Source: Ceratodon purpureus (lineage: Eukaryota; Streptophyta; Bryopsida; Pseudoditrichales; Ditrichaceae). Taken from it: a stretch of 64,000 bases of DNA. The stretch is from contig CM026424.1 of NCBI GenBank assembly GCA_014871385.1, forward strand, positions 1,240,001-1,304,000. Direction: 5' to 3'. Below are positions 11,509 to 24,017 of this stretch, in pieces (within the stretch, counting starts at the first letter, position 1; each line of letters opens with the position of its first letter). The translations under genes and the position numbers were made by a program. The notes beneath the pieces are model-generated. The model saw only the letters and a program-made list of their open reading frames with translations. It searched no databases and was not told the origin of the DNA.

Positions 11509-12180
11509 TGTTACCCCGCCAAGGACAATACGGCAGCCACGGCGATCAAGGACTCCGGGCTACGACACTGCTAGTTAGCCGCAATTAGAGTAGCTTCGAG
11601 GGTAGTATAAAAGGATAAAGGGTAACAGTAGGAGACACTTCTTTTTCTTAAAGACTTACAACATTTGATAGTACCGCCTACCCTCTAAGACCAACTAGTT
11701 ATTACCTTCACGTTTTCCATTTTGTATTTTGGACACCATAGTTTCTATCATGACCATGTCCCTTCTTGAACAATAAAGCCTTGGCTCTTTCATTAAAATG
11801 ACTAAATGTACATGCGTGTCCATTCTGGTCTTGTAGTCTAGAGCTTCAAGGAAAACCTCTTTTTTAACTTGGCCTTCTCTCTTCCCCTCCCTATCTCTAA
11901 CTTGACGCTACTGTTCCTGATTCTCCTACTTCTTAAACTTCTTTCTTGGCATTCCACGGCAGTCTGGAAAAGACGCTCGGTTACCTCCCTGTCAAACTAT
12001 ACTCACTCTAACCCTCTACACTCAGTCCGAACCAAGAACCGCCTACGTGGCTGCTCCCTCTCTCTAGTTCACACTACCTTGACCTCCCTGAACTCCCTGC
12101 TGCTCCATGGACCAAAGTATCAACCTAGTTGGCCGGGTCTTTGCGTCTCAGTTATCTCTATGCGTTTATCCTGAGTAACA
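11509..12180 (+). mobile_element. solo LTR of a retrotransposon
   Basis: The 672-bp unit begins TGTTAC and ends GTAACA, the inverted TG...CA ends of an LTR. It contains a TATAAAAGG box at about 11607 and an AATAAA signal near 11772 in the order expected for U3-R. The flanks are CATGA on the left and TATGA on the right, a 5-bp target duplication with one change. No internal region or second LTR is present nearby, so it is best read as a solo LTR left by recombination. The Ty1 or Ty3 class cannot be told. Confidence 0.6.
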
Positions 12181-13984
12181 TATGATTTCTTATTCAAATA
12201 TACTAGATGAAGTGAATTTTAATTCAATTTACAAATTACATTTTTGATAGAAGGAAAGTTATCAAGAGAATTGGCAACAACTCTTTGATGATAATAATTT
12301 ATTTCCATTGATAACCAAAAATTTATTGGTATTAACGAATTTCATAGTATTCAGAAAAACATTTTGAATATTGAAACCTTAAATTTTGATCAACTTATAT
12401 TAATATATGTGACCAATATGTGAAAAAATGAGTTTTTTTTTTAAATGCTCTGGTACATGCCAATTATTATTACGAAATATCTCCATATAAGGCTAAACAT
12501 AATCAGAAGGATTCAAAGCAAGGTAAATATAAATCCGTTAACCATGATTACCTTGCAAATGGCGATTCAGGGTCAAAAGACAATGTAGCAAAGTATCATA
12601 AAAACAATCTACTACAAAGTCTACAAGAACGCTTCTAAGACCTTGGTGATAGTCTTGCATCCTTAATTTGGCATACTTGGATCAATTTGGAGATCAATTT
12701 CAACAATTCTTTCATGATCAGTTTTGTCATGTTTTTATAGGAATAGAAGGATTCTTCAAAAAGTGCATCAAATGCACATTTTGAAAAATTTCTTACACTA
12801 AATCTCACATAAATAAATATTATATGGGTGTTTTTTTATATCTTGATTCACGAAAGGAAATCCAAAAGGAGTCAACTTTGGGGTATTTTAGCAATGCTTG
12901 AAATCTGATACAAACAATGGAGTTGGCAAAAAATCATTGCAGTTTGAAAATCAACATTGAAAATCAACATTGAAAATCAACATTGCAACGTTGATTGAAA
13001 ATCCTCCTCAGCTGAATCAACAAAGATTCTATTATCAGCATCTTCGACATGGGGAAACATGGTTTAGGAAGACAGTCTTTTTGGGTACCCTGATCAGACA
13101 CACACCCTCTTGATATATCTATGCATTAATATTTCAATATCTAGGTGATATTTGTTGTGTTCCAATCATTGTACTGAGAAAATTATTTCAACACATAATG
13201 CCAACCTAAACCTATCCGCTTACTACTTCAAATACTTAAACTAAACTAAACTACCGGTATTCAGTCCTATCTCCATAGAGTAAAAGTTACTCCATGTGGA
13301 AGGAGTGAAGGTGCAAGAAGTTACAAAATTAGGGTTTCAAATGAAAACAAGTTCTCTGTACTCTGCATGCTTGGACTTGAATCTAAAGTGAAGACACGTC
13401 ACATGCTGAAGCAATTCCAAAGAGAAGTGAAGCAAGATTTAGAGAAGATGCTGAAAATAAATCAGTCACTCATCCTTACGATGGAGTCAAGTATGCACAA
13501 AAGGTCTCAATGCTGTAAATTACAAATGAATACACAACCAAGAAATACAATGGTCGATTTATTGGTACAACCATGTCTATCCAATTTTCATAGACAATGG
13601 GAGAATCCAGCTACCGTGTTAAGACAATAATAGGACCATGAAAATCATGCGGTTTTGCAAATAACCTAACTCTGGACTCTTGGGAACCTTTGGCTCCCAC
13701 AAATATTCTCTACAGACATACCAATTACACCTGAGCCAAAAAAAAAAAAAAACTTACTCGCATGAGGGATCGATGGGGTCCAGCGAGACCGATGTTTAAC
13801 ATTTCCAATTCAACTAATCTAGAACCATGGATATGTTTCAGGACAGAGCACTTTGTAAATAGCGAAGTTAGATCGCACTATCTCAGAACATGCTTATTTG
13901 GCTCTGGCCACCACACGGTAAACAAAAGTACAAGACTTGATCTCAATCGTTAGACCTTAATGAAGACATCCTCCATAGCCAGAA
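12181..13984. other. AT-rich intergenic with a 13-bp triplet repeat
   Basis: No gene is supported. At 12945-12983 there are three exact copies of the 13-mer TGAAAATCAACAT. The rest is the 3' flank of the SET-domain gene and unassigned DNA. Confidence 0.4.
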
Positions 13985-16900
13985 TCACGTACAACACATG
14001 AGGCTATTGATTTCATCATTCGTTGAGGAAGAACATCTCCGAATCCGCTGCACATTGTTGATAACCACATCATAAAAAGCAATTACTTTTGGGTTATCGA
14101 AACATTGACGATCCAAGCATGCACTTTGATTTAGTCGACATCCAAACTCTACTCACATGCAGGTAAATTACAAGAAGCTTACCTTCTTGCATTTGTCAAC
14201 TTCCATCACCTCCCACCGCTCTTTAAACAGGCACACCGCCTCTATCTCACCATCATCATAAGAGATCTGGCAACCACAGTTGTATGAGCAAAATAAATAA
14301 CAAGACAAGATCATCAGTCTCAAGTCGTCCTATTCCTTAGAACATCAGAGAAGACGTGTAGTAGCTTCAAGACTAGTAACTTGTACCTGATGTTTCCCCG
14401 AGCTTCCATCATAACTTAAAACCTTTCCATGGTAGAACCTGCCCTCAAGAACGCAGAACCATTAAATAAGAGCAAAAACACGCTTGATACTTCGACCGCA
14501 TATTCTACTAGACCATAACGGGATGACATTGAATAATCAGCACGAGTAGATGACAATCTCGTTCGTTCGGCACGTTCGAGTCAGTTTCAGGCACAACCAC
14601 TTTGTTGCCAGTAAGTTAACTGACCATTTAACAAGAAAAATATTCACACAAAGACATAAGGATTGCATAAGCTTCTGGCTATAAAAATCAAACACATCTC
14701 TTATGGACTACTTTTGAAGTCACCCTCTTCTGGACATTCATGGGCACTAGGACAAACTGCATGTAACCTAGAGTTTGGGCCTGACTGCTGCAGTTGCATA
14801 GTCAGTCTATGTGATGAACAAAGACAGCTAAAGAATGTTGACATAAGAATGTGAGGATGATACATTGTGTCTAAAACATCCGACCAGTCGTAAGCTCAAT
14901 GTAAGAAGGGGTTCGTACTTTTGATCAAGCGGCCACCAGATTTTTATGTCAAGACCTACTAACTTGGCCTCTCTCGACTGCTTAGACTGAAGAGATTGTG
15001 TTCCTGCGAATACACATGCGATTGATAACCTCATATTTCAATCGGGCTATTGACCCTTTAACAAAAAAACGGATAAAAACTTAAGAGAAGAAAAACAGAA
15101 ACGTCGCACGATCTTGCATGTCTCACCTGCACCTTTACTGGTATCATGGCTTGTGGACTTTTTTTGCTGATGCCTGCGTTTAATCTACCATACACAATCA
15201 ACGTAAACGACTTTAGACTTATTTTCACTTATGATGCTTGTTTTCACTTATCACTGCGCGTAATCACAAGGGATAAGTGAGAAGCTTACCGGCGCATGTT
15301 TGAGGCTAACATTCCCACACAGATTTGACTTTTTCAAAGTTTGGCTGAGGCCACAGTTAGTGAGAGTCTCAGCGGCATCTTCCTTCACATTAAGCTGCTT
15401 CATTGGCTTCCCTAATTGACCTCGGCATTTGGAGGCTCCACAATGACAAGATTGAAAGTTTGTGCCAAATTGTATGAACCTGAATGAGATTATATTGGTT
15501 ACAGTAGGCGAATGAGAAGATCCCACAGCTTTACATGAGTTTACAAAAGAATATACAACATGGCAATATGGTATGAGTGAAGTCACAAAGAGGGTAGAAA
15601 CGCACTGATAGTCATAAGTCACACAATCGCCTCGTTTAATATCAGTAATTGCAAAAACACCAATCCGGGTCTCTCCATCACTATCCCTGCACTCACTCAG
15701 TTATTGGCTGCATCATAAACATGGCCACAAAAATTCTTCAACTAGATCAATAGTTCACCTGCTCGAATCCAAGAACATTATCTCTTAGATTTGAGTTAAC
15801 GCTGCAAGCTAATATATGACCAGCTGATGTCCAGGAGCTTACCACTTTTGCAACTCACTGTTGGGATGGCAACTATGATTGATGAAGCGAGAAAGGTTGC
15901 CCTTAAAGGTTGCGTCTATCACCATCTCACGATTGATTTCGCACATGTAGAAGTTCATCTCGCCCTGTTTCTTCATTACCCAGAGCCTTTCCTCACACGT
16001 TTCGTCATCAATAACTGCCAAACAGAGGATTTCGCTAATTTAGGGGAACGAACACCGGTAGCAATCCTTCCTGCACGGATGCTTTGTAAAGAGTATACAC
16101 TTCAGGAGTTTCTCAGAGAAAATCTTTCATTTCCACAGATGCTCGGAATAACAGAACTGAATAATAGCGGAAGGACTGTTGAACAGACCTAGTGCTTAAC
16201 AGTCTACTTGACTCATTAGAAACGTAATTTAACAGCTTTAAACTATGTGAACATGTCGGAAATTGCTAGGCAAGAAGACGCTTCTCACCTTCCCCCACAT
16301 ACTCGACAAGGAATGAGCCTGCCTTGATGTCTTCATCCGCTACTAATCCCCATCCACATTTTTCGGTCTGCATCGTGAACATGAACAATTTTACATCCTC
16401 TACCTTCAGCTTACCGTGTACCAACGGTACTACATATACTCTAGACCACTCGAAAACCAAATATCACATTTTACAAAGCACAACAACTGTACTATGCCAA
16501 CTAGCAGGCGAGGCCCCAAAAAAAGGCCCATCCGTCATCAAGTCAATGCAAAGGTAATCTATACTCTAACGAAATCACAAGAGAGTCCATGGTAGTAAGA
16601 TTTCACCTTAACAGCTTTCATTTTACATCCAGGGAGCTTCTGGAAAGGAAGGTTGGTGCATGCGTCACCACAACCACAGCTGCCTGAGCAGGTCGAAAAG
16701 AGTATCCTGGCATGACCCACGAACCCCTTATCAGAGACGTGAGCAAGAAACATCACGTTCAAAATGAAGCACATCCTCTAAGAGCCAAGCATGAACAGAG
16801 GGCATGATATTATAATTAGTCAAGCCGAGTCCTAACATCGATTCTTGTGGAACCCCAGGCCCATACTGCGGACACTCCAAAAAATGAAAAAAAATCACAA

Positions 16901-18807
16901 TGAACACAATTGGCCTTCAGAGGCATAACTCACCCACAGATGCAGTCCTTTGAGCACGTCTCTTTGGATCCCGGTGTGGGCTTGCACAAGCACTCCATTT
17001 TAGCATCTTGTTGACCCCGTTTTGATTTTTTAACAAGGTATATATCTAACTTGAAGTTAAGTGAGCCCGAAATTTCTTACAAGATTAACTTGAAACACAA
17101 AAAAAAGCAAAAATTGCTATAGGAAACAGGTAAAGTTCTTCATCCAGAAAGAGGATACTGCGCCTGATGTGACAATAGGAAGGCGGCTTATTCGGCATGC
17201 GGCGAACAGCATCAAAAATAGCACGAGGTAGTTGAAAATTATGTGCAATGTTCGGCAACGGTAATCGCTCCAACGAAGTCTTAGGATCACTGACCAGTTC
17301 TGCATCCTAGAAACGCATCTTACAAGTTAGGAAAGACGAAGTAGGACTAGAATGATGTGCCTATAAAATGTAATTCCTAAATAAATTAGGGCATCAAGCT
17401 CCAGCACACGTACCTTATGTTCGTTTTTCCACTCATCGTCATGCTTCCAGCACAGCAAGTACCCAGGAATGTCCTCGAGCAAGTTGGTGCCTTCTGGAGA
17501 GCACGACTCATGATAGGCAACTGGACAATGTAAGCATCGGTACAGCTTTGCGTTCTTCTGAACATAATGGCAAGCATCACAATGATGACGGGGACACACC
17601 AAGGGTTTTGGTGGGATTCGAACCCAATCTTTTGTACAATCCTTGTGGTAATATTTTCCACAATTTCGGTGACCACATTTTACAAGATCCTCTTCCAAAG
17701 AGCCAAAGGCCTTGCACTTGAAACACCGCACCTGCCAAGTAAGCCAGGCTAAACGAATAAGCTGAGAAATACAATTCTATGACAATGGAAATACACAAAA
17801 CTCAAGACGCAGGGCATAAAAACATGCCCCCCACACGACCAGTATACGATTCCATTCAGAAAACCTAAATAAACTACAAGTGCAGAAAACATATCATCTG
17901 GCTCAGCGGTAAAGTGTCGAGGTCAGTCGTAATACGTCATGTTGCTATAGAAAATCACGACAGTTCAAGAGCCAGGAGTAAACGTTCCCAAACCCAGTGG
18001 CAAACTCCTAAGGTATTCATAGCGAAAAAGATTGGCAGGGTTTAGCTGCTAGCATGAAGTTTATGCGCTGAGAGACGCCCTCAGGTTTAAGTGAGGTGGC
18101 ATTTCCAAAACTCACACTGAAGTTTCTAATCGTGTTATCTAGCAATGAAGACGCCTGTCACCATCGTGCTCGCTAGTATAAAAGCCAGGTGAAGCTTGAG
18201 ATTCCAATATGGACAGACTAATGTGATGGTTCACCTCTTGTTAGAATCATACGCAGGTTAAAGGTGTTCATCAATCTAATTACAAATACACACTCAATTC
18301 AAACCTGAATATAGTAGATTCGGGGACCCGTCTAACCAGGTTACTACTCCTGGCAATAAAAACCTGGCATCCTATAATGACGAATACTTCTCGATTCTAA
18401 TATGCTGAACAATACTGCACGACAACGTACTAGGTGTATATCACAACATCATTCCAAAGGAAACCTTCACGAGGTGATCCTGCAGTCATGCTCACACAAT
18501 GCCCGTCCATCGACCAGAATATCAGGCGGAAGGCGAAACAGAGAAACCGAAGATGAAAGAACAAAGGACAAACCTTGTTCTCTGAACAGTTGGAACACAA
18601 CCAAGGGTCGACATCGGGGCACTCGTCAAGCCCGAGGCAAGAGAGATGGAAACCGTCGTGACACCTCTCGCAACAAAGCAGCTCCCCGAAATCGCTGCAC
18701 ACAGCGCATATGAACGCGAACCCATCATCGTTTTTCGCGCCCTTCCTCCGCCTGTCCACCTTGGGCACCTCCGGCTCCACAATCCTGACGCTCTTAGGCC
18801 TTCCCAT
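13985..18807 (-). CDS. ASHR3: SET-domain histone-lysine N-methyltransferase with PHD fingers and Tudor domain (ASHR3-like)
   Basis: Fourteen exons join in phase to 585 residues: 18807-18574, 17731-17414, 17306-17159, 17045-16934, 16706-16607, 16367-16289, 16014-15843, 15686-15606, 15479-15290, 15166-15127, 15003-14919, 14438-14387, 14266-14183 and 14047-13985. Residues 34-74 form a C4HC3 PHD finger (CAVCSDFGELLCC). Residues 80-165 form an NSD-type PHD/Cys-His module (CFKCKAFGSLEED). An AWS zinc region follows (CSGSCGCGDACTN), then SET from about 305 with TEKCGWGL, EYVGEVIDDE, the catalytic RFINHSCHPN and TYDYQF, then post-SET CHCGASKCRGQLG. Residues about 505-562 are Tudor-like (VGLDIKIWWPLDQK, VLSYDGSSGKHQ, ISYDDGEIEAV). 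It should be a nuclear H3 lysine methyltransferase of the ASH1/NSD class. The last exon and the exon 1-2 join are the least certain; 5'UTR exons may lie further upstream. Confidence 0.85.
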
Positions 18808-20533
18808 CCTCCCAAAACTCTCCTACGCGTCGCACTCGTCGATGGTCACCCCCCTTAAGAAAAAAATATAAACGGTGCAATCTCTTAAACACATTGTGAC
18901 AACACGCACAAGACCAACCCAGAGCCTTCAATCCGGAAGCTGGCTACCGCCGTGCGCCACTAGCTCCTCCTTCCCATTTCACCCCAAACCGAGCTACCCT
19001 GCACACTCCAGAGGAGCTCCCTCATCGACTCCAACCCATCAACCCAACACCTGATCCCATACACCACCAAACGGCGCCCGCCTGACTGCACGCAATTCAT
19101 AATCCTCCCGCCCCTTCCAATGCCCACCCATTGTCCTCAAACACACAAAACGACACACACCTGCCCCGGCAACACCTCCAACCATCCCTCAAACCCCCCA
19201 CCCGAGGCGCGCCCTCCACGCTGCCCAATTCAAACCTCGCCTCCAACACATTCCTCCTCCCACCTGATCAGCTCCCATCACCACTACACTTCCACAACAC
19301 ACCCCACACAGCCCCTCCCCATTCAAACAAACCGCAAAATCCTCTCCCAAACCCAAACACCAAAAAACAAACTTTTTTCTTCAAAAAATATACCACTTCT
19401 GCAGAAGCAACTTAACCCAGAAGAGAAACGGAAACTGATACCTGGTTCCATACAAAGCACTACATCGAAGCAGCCTCCGATCACCGAAACTCTCCCGCCA
19501 ACAACATGAGGAAAAAGCTAGACGTGGTACTGTGGTCGGAGACTTGATCAGGTCAGCTGAATGGGATTGAATGGGACGGAATGAGACCGAGTGATGGCTT
19601 TGTTAGTGGTTTGTGTCCGGATTTGCCTCCCAGTCACTCCACCAAGTGCAAGTGCAGCCATCGCCTCCCATGATGGTGTGATGGGATTGAAGTTGCACCA
19701 AGGGACTCGGGAGGTGAAGTGAGGAGCTTCCCGGGGCGAAGGAAGGCGCCAAAAAACGAAACCAGGGGCTCATCGAAAAAGCATTCGTTTGAGTTCTCTC
19801 CACTCGAGGTCCCTAAAACGAGGTGACGTTCTGGCGTCTCGTTTGGGATGTTGGGTTCGTGTGAACGGGTGGATAGCTCTTTTCGGTTTTCTTTTCACCT
19901 TCTTTTATGCTTTGCAGATGATCGATTGATACCCGCGGGGTGTCCGGTTCTCGAATCGTTTCCCGGTCGAGTGTTTTTCGTCGTATGTATTTGCGTTGGG
20001 GGGTCGTATGTGGTCATAGGGTGGATACTGTGGGTGCGTATCCGAGGCAGGCCTGGTTTTTTGGTTTTGGTTTTGATCCAGTTTTGCCACGCTGGCAAGT
20101 TGGAGTTTTAAGAATAATGTGGTTTCATTCATTTGGAAATTACATTATTGTTTTTATAAGTATTGTAATTGTAGGAAAGGCTTTCATGTTCTAACATCAG
20201 AACAAGGCTGGAATAAAATTTCAATAACATAAAACATGTTCTAAACATGAAAAAGGCTACACTCTAGTTAAGTTTTTTCCTTAGTAAATAAAAAGGCTTC
20301 GGAATTAAAATATAAATTTAGTTTCTTAGAATACATATTTCTCATCAAACTTATTCAGACTTCCAGATCATTGTAATAGATGAAGATCTTTTTATTATTT
20401 ACATATTAATATTCCCTCATACATGTGATTTACTCTAACTTTAACCTATTAAATTTGTACTGTAAACTTTCCTCTTTTTCAAAATATATATATCTTTTGT
20501 TCTGTTTGAATTTCCCAATCAATTATATTTTTC
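18808..20533. other. upstream region of SET gene, strongly C-rich on plus strand
   Basis: About 18900-19350 is C-rich and G-poor on the plus strand; 19350-19850 is more balanced and resembles a promoter or 5'UTR; beyond 20110 the DNA turns AT-rich. Open frames here are low-complexity Pro/Thr/Ser translations and are not supported as genes. Confidence 0.4.
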
Positions 20534-20998
20534 CTATTCATTTATTTCATCCATAGGAATTGTAACAGAGGTAAAAACATCCAAAACCGAACGCGCAAAT
20601 TTTTCAGAATGATTTTCTGAAATCTTGAAATCTATCCATGATTTTCTTCCGTCAAGTATACTATGTGAAGTATCAAGGAAATCCTCAAACTCTCTCTTAA
20701 ACTTAACAGGGTCCATGGCTTCATAATTTTGCGAAGTAATATTGAAATTGAATTTTTCAATATCATTTTCAATATCACGTCTGCAAACCGGACATCTTCT
20801 CAATTTACCATCTTCATGTTCTGTAGCTATCCACATCAGCATACAAGCTTCACAAAACTCATGTTGACATGTTGATACATATCGCTTGGCTGGCACCTCT
20901 TCAAAACAAATAGAACATGACGTTCGACCCCTTTTCCGAGGCCGCTTCATCTGAATTTGTTTTAAATTTTCCCCAAAAACAATAACTTCTCTTCCCAT
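20534..20998 (-). CDS. single-exon RING-type (C3HC4) zinc finger protein, 154 aa
   Basis: An intact 154-codon frame carries a canonical RING: C28-x2-C31, C44-x-H46, C49-x2-C52 and C69-x2-C72, preceded by a basic stretch (KRPRKRGR). The last 80 residues are acidic and hydrophobic with no recognised domain. RING fingers of this type usually act as E3 ubiquitin ligases by binding an E2; substrate and location are unknown. The frame sits alone in AT-rich DNA next to transposon relics, has no introns and has a 12-bp tandem repeat just upstream, so it could be a young or mobile-element-associated gene. Expression is not shown by the sequence. Confidence 0.7.
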   Translation of the reverse strand: MGREVIVFGENLKQIQMKRPRKRGRTSCSICFEEVPAKRYVSTCQHEFCEACMLMWIATEHEDGKLRRCPVCRRDIENDIEKFNFNITSQNYEAMDPVKFKREFEDFLDTSHSILDGRKSWIDFKISENHSEKFARSVLDVFTSVTIPMDEINE

Positions 20999-21061
20999 GC
21001 CTGTGTATGATGCAAAATCTCAAAAAGCTTAAAATTTACCTCAATACAAGATGATTTCAAA

Positions 21062-21215
21062 ATACTGATGTAAATAGTTATGTGATTATTGATGTAAATA
21101 TTTATGTAAATATTGATGAATGTATTGATGTAAATATTGATGAATGTATTGATGTAAATATTGATGTAAGTATTGATGTAAATATTGATGTAAGTATTGA
21201 TGTAAAAAATGATAA
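21062..21215. repeat. 12-bp tandem repeat (ATTGATGTAAAT type)
   Basis: About twelve imperfect copies of ATTGATGTAAAT, with variants such as ATTGATGAATGT, run head to tail just upstream of the RING gene. Confidence 0.8.
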
Positions 21216-21537
21216 AATTACAAAATTTTCAAAATTATAAAGTATAACAAACCTCCTAAGAGGTTTGCCACCAACTCTCAAACAACTTCACAATAATAAA
21301 GACAAAAGAGAGATAAAAACTCAATATATATTTAATATAATTTAGAAAAATCAAAATATATTGTCTGAGGCTTACCAGCGCGGCTCAGCAGCCAACCATA
21401 GAGAAGTAATGACAAAAGAAGTGTCTCACCTTCTCACCTCGAAGTTTTTATATAATAGTTCCTTCCCAAAAAAAACCATAATCAACCTGAAATAAACATC
21501 ATGTTTTTGTCATTGCTGAAGTTTGATTCTAATATTA

Positions 21538-21723
21538 TTCCCTCTGTCTCCATGTTTTATAAAATAATCTATGTCAAAAAATATAGTGGTTTCTAAATTT
21601 GGCCAAATTATTTCTAAATTTGGAAACTTAGTTATAAATTCATCCAACATGTTTCTAAATTTAGAATTTTCCTTAAATATACTAGAATTAGCAAACCATG
21701 CTCTTTTAGTAAGACGGAGGAAG
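21538..21723. mobile_element. Stowaway-like MITE
   Basis: The element is about 186 bp and flanked by TA on both sides. Its left end reads TTCCCTCTGTCTCC and its right end, complemented, CTTCCTCCGTCTTA, close to the Stowaway terminal consensus CTCCCTCCGT. The interior is AT-rich and partly self-complementary, with repeats of TTTCTAAATTTGG. Stowaway elements are non-autonomous Tc1/mariner derivatives. Confidence 0.65.
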
Positions 21724-22477
21724 TATTTCTTTTCACTTTAAACTTATATAGAAGTAAAGTTAAAGATGTGAGTTTTTATTTCAAGCAGAGTGCTTGTACT
21801 TGCAGTTGTGTAGTTGGGAACAATGAAGATCTTTCAGTTTCAATTGATGATTTTATAAATGTTTAATTATATTGATATGTTATTTAGGATTGTACTTTTT
21901 TGAGGATTGTATTTTTTGAGGATTGTATTTTATGAAGATAGTTTTATAATTTAAAAAATAAAATCATGTGATGTGTTTTATATTACGTAAATGAATGAAT
22001 AAAACTAAATAAAAATATGGTTGTTAATTGTCTTTTATATTTATTTTATTCAAATAATACTTCAAAGACAAAAACAAATTAATATTTTTGTGATCTAAAG
22101 ACACTAGGGTTCTAAACTTTTGATTCCTAATATTGGGAATTTTTTTATTTTTTATTTTTTATTTTTAGAACTTTTACTTCTTAAGGTTAAAATTATTCAA
22201 AAATCTAGTGCAATCAGACCTCGATAAGTGTTAGGGATTGAAAGCATATTTTTAGTTAACACTTAGACACTAATAGTAACACATAACACTTATAGAGGGC
22301 ACTGCCGATGATTTGTAACATTTATAAAAAATAACACTTAGAAGAATTAAAAAGTAAAATATATAACATTTATAGAAAAATGAATGAAATTACAAGATAT
22401 TGATTCATTATTTATCTAAGTCAGTCCAAAAAATGAATCAATAGTACTTTAACGAGTTTCTGCTACATGCCAAGATT

Positions 22478-23205
22478 CTATTCCTTTTCTATTGCTTCAA
22501 TATTCTTAATAGATAACATGGTGTCATTAGGTCCATGTTCCAAAAACTTCTTCAAAATTTGAAGAGCACTATCTACATCTTCAAGGCCTACAATGTCTCC
22601 TACTATATTGTGATGATAAGCTTCATCAAATCTTTGTGTTCACTACCTTGTTGTTGAGATGAAAGCATTTCAAAAATTTCTTCATCACTAGGCTCATAAG
22701 CATTATTCCAAAATCAAGCTCATAATTTAAATATTCTTAAACATTCATTTCAGGGGTCTCTTTCTCAGAGGATATAAAACTTGGTTGTTCTAATATAACA
22801 TCAACCTTGTCAACCTCTTTCCTTTGCTACTCTTGAAGGACTTCATTTTCTACAAGAATTGAAAGAATTTCTATCTATTTCTTTTAATTTGTTATTGGAG
22901 TCACTTCCTTACCGCAAGCCTTCTCAAGCATGGTCACAACTTGGCTTGCTAATTGAAATACAATCTATTTCATGTTAAATTAATAACTTCATGTACTAAG
23001 CTTTAAATGATGCAATGATTCTTACATCCATAGACTGAAAATGACTAGTTGTATCTGGAGGCAAAAACTCTAAATCGTGTTACCCTCAATCTTGAATGTA
23101 CATAAGGCACTTAATGTCCAAACAATTATCCACCAACAAAACTACTTTCTCTTTCAAGGCACTTACCATCCTTCTCTCAAAATACAACATAAATTGTTCA
23201 AAAAA
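22478..23205 (-). pseudogene. pogo/Tigger-like DDE transposase relic
   Basis: Reading the minus strand from 23205 gives fragments of a Tc1/pogo-type transposase: KEKVVLLVDNC, then LEFLPPDTTSHFQSMDVRII and SFKA, matching the known DNxxxH, FLPPNTTSxxQPMDxGII and FK order of DDE_1 (CENP-B/Tigger) transposases. Further down come SDEEIFEML and ALQILKKFLEHG, typical of the acidic C-terminal tail. There are many stops and frameshifts, and His is missing from the DN motif region, so it is dead. Terminal repeats were not found. Confidence 0.7.
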
Positions 23206-23320
23206 TTGTGCTATCTATGTCTTTTATTAGCATGCCATTGTTATCCCTTGATTTCCTGGGTTTCGAATGTCCTTGCTTGTAAAAGCCCTAGGTTTCAAAC
23301 ATTAATTGACAACCATTTGA

Positions 23321-23420
23321 GAAAGAATGATGCTTGATAACCAATGGGGAAAGAATGATGCTTGATAATCAATGGAGAAAGAATGATGCTTGATAACCAA
23401 TGGAGAAAGAATGATGCTTC
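23321..23420. repeat. 28-bp tandem repeat, about 3.5 copies
   Basis: GAAAGAATGATGCTTGATAA recurs at 23321, 23349 and 23377, and its first part at 23405, an exact 28-bp spacing with only a few substitutions. Confidence 0.85.
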
Positions 23421-23450
23421 CATCGACATTTGTAGCTCCTTCTTATTTAC

Positions 23451-23923
23451 GTCGGTTGTCTTAAAACCACCACCTTCCCCATTTTTAAGATGTAGACCTT
23501 TTTTTGGCCACCACAGTTGAGACCAAGAACCACCAATTTCACAATTCAAACTCACCAATTTCACAATTCAAACTGACCAATTGCAATTCAAATTGAACAC
23601 TCGAAACACTAAAAAAGCTGGTGGTTTTGGGTATCAAGTGAAAATTAATACCACATGGTGAGACAATGGGAAAACCTATAGATTAGATTTGGGTCACAAA
23701 GTACTTTTGCCTTAAGAAAATTGTACCTATTACAATATTGGGAAGAAAATTTTGAAAAAATTACATTCTATCAACAACTTTCCTACACAGGAAAAATAAT
23801 TTGCAATGAACTTCACCATTTGACTCAGAAAAGAAAAAAGAAAAAACAAAAATATACCCCAAAAATAATCCTGCAAAGAAAAAAGCTTCAAATCCTTAAG
23901 TTAGTGGTTTTAGGAAAGTCGAC
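23451..23923. mobile_element. MITE-like inverted-repeat element (GGTAGAC family, diverged)
   Basis: The left end GTCGGTTGTCTTAAAACCAC and the right end GTGGTTTTAGGAAAGTCGAC are imperfect inverted repeats. They resemble the ends of the two elements at 53094-53953, and the internal phrase GGGTCACAAAGTACTTT is shared with the second of these. There is no coding capacity. Confidence 0.45.
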
Positions 23924-24017
23924 CTTTGCACATCTGTGAAGTAATCCATAAAATCTCTTTGTAGCAGCCACTACAACGTCAACATTAGTTTTCTGCATTA
24001 TCGTATACGTGATAGTG

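Noticed and set aside
17607..17622. tRNA T-arm-like GGTGGGATTCGAACCC
   Set aside because: It lies within coding exon 2 of the SET gene (DWVRIPPKP) and has no acceptor stem or anticodon arm around it.
19120..19509. 129-codon Pro/Thr/Ser-rich plus-strand frame
   Set aside because: It is a low-complexity translation of a C-rich block with no domain; the region fits the 5' part of the minus-strand SET gene.
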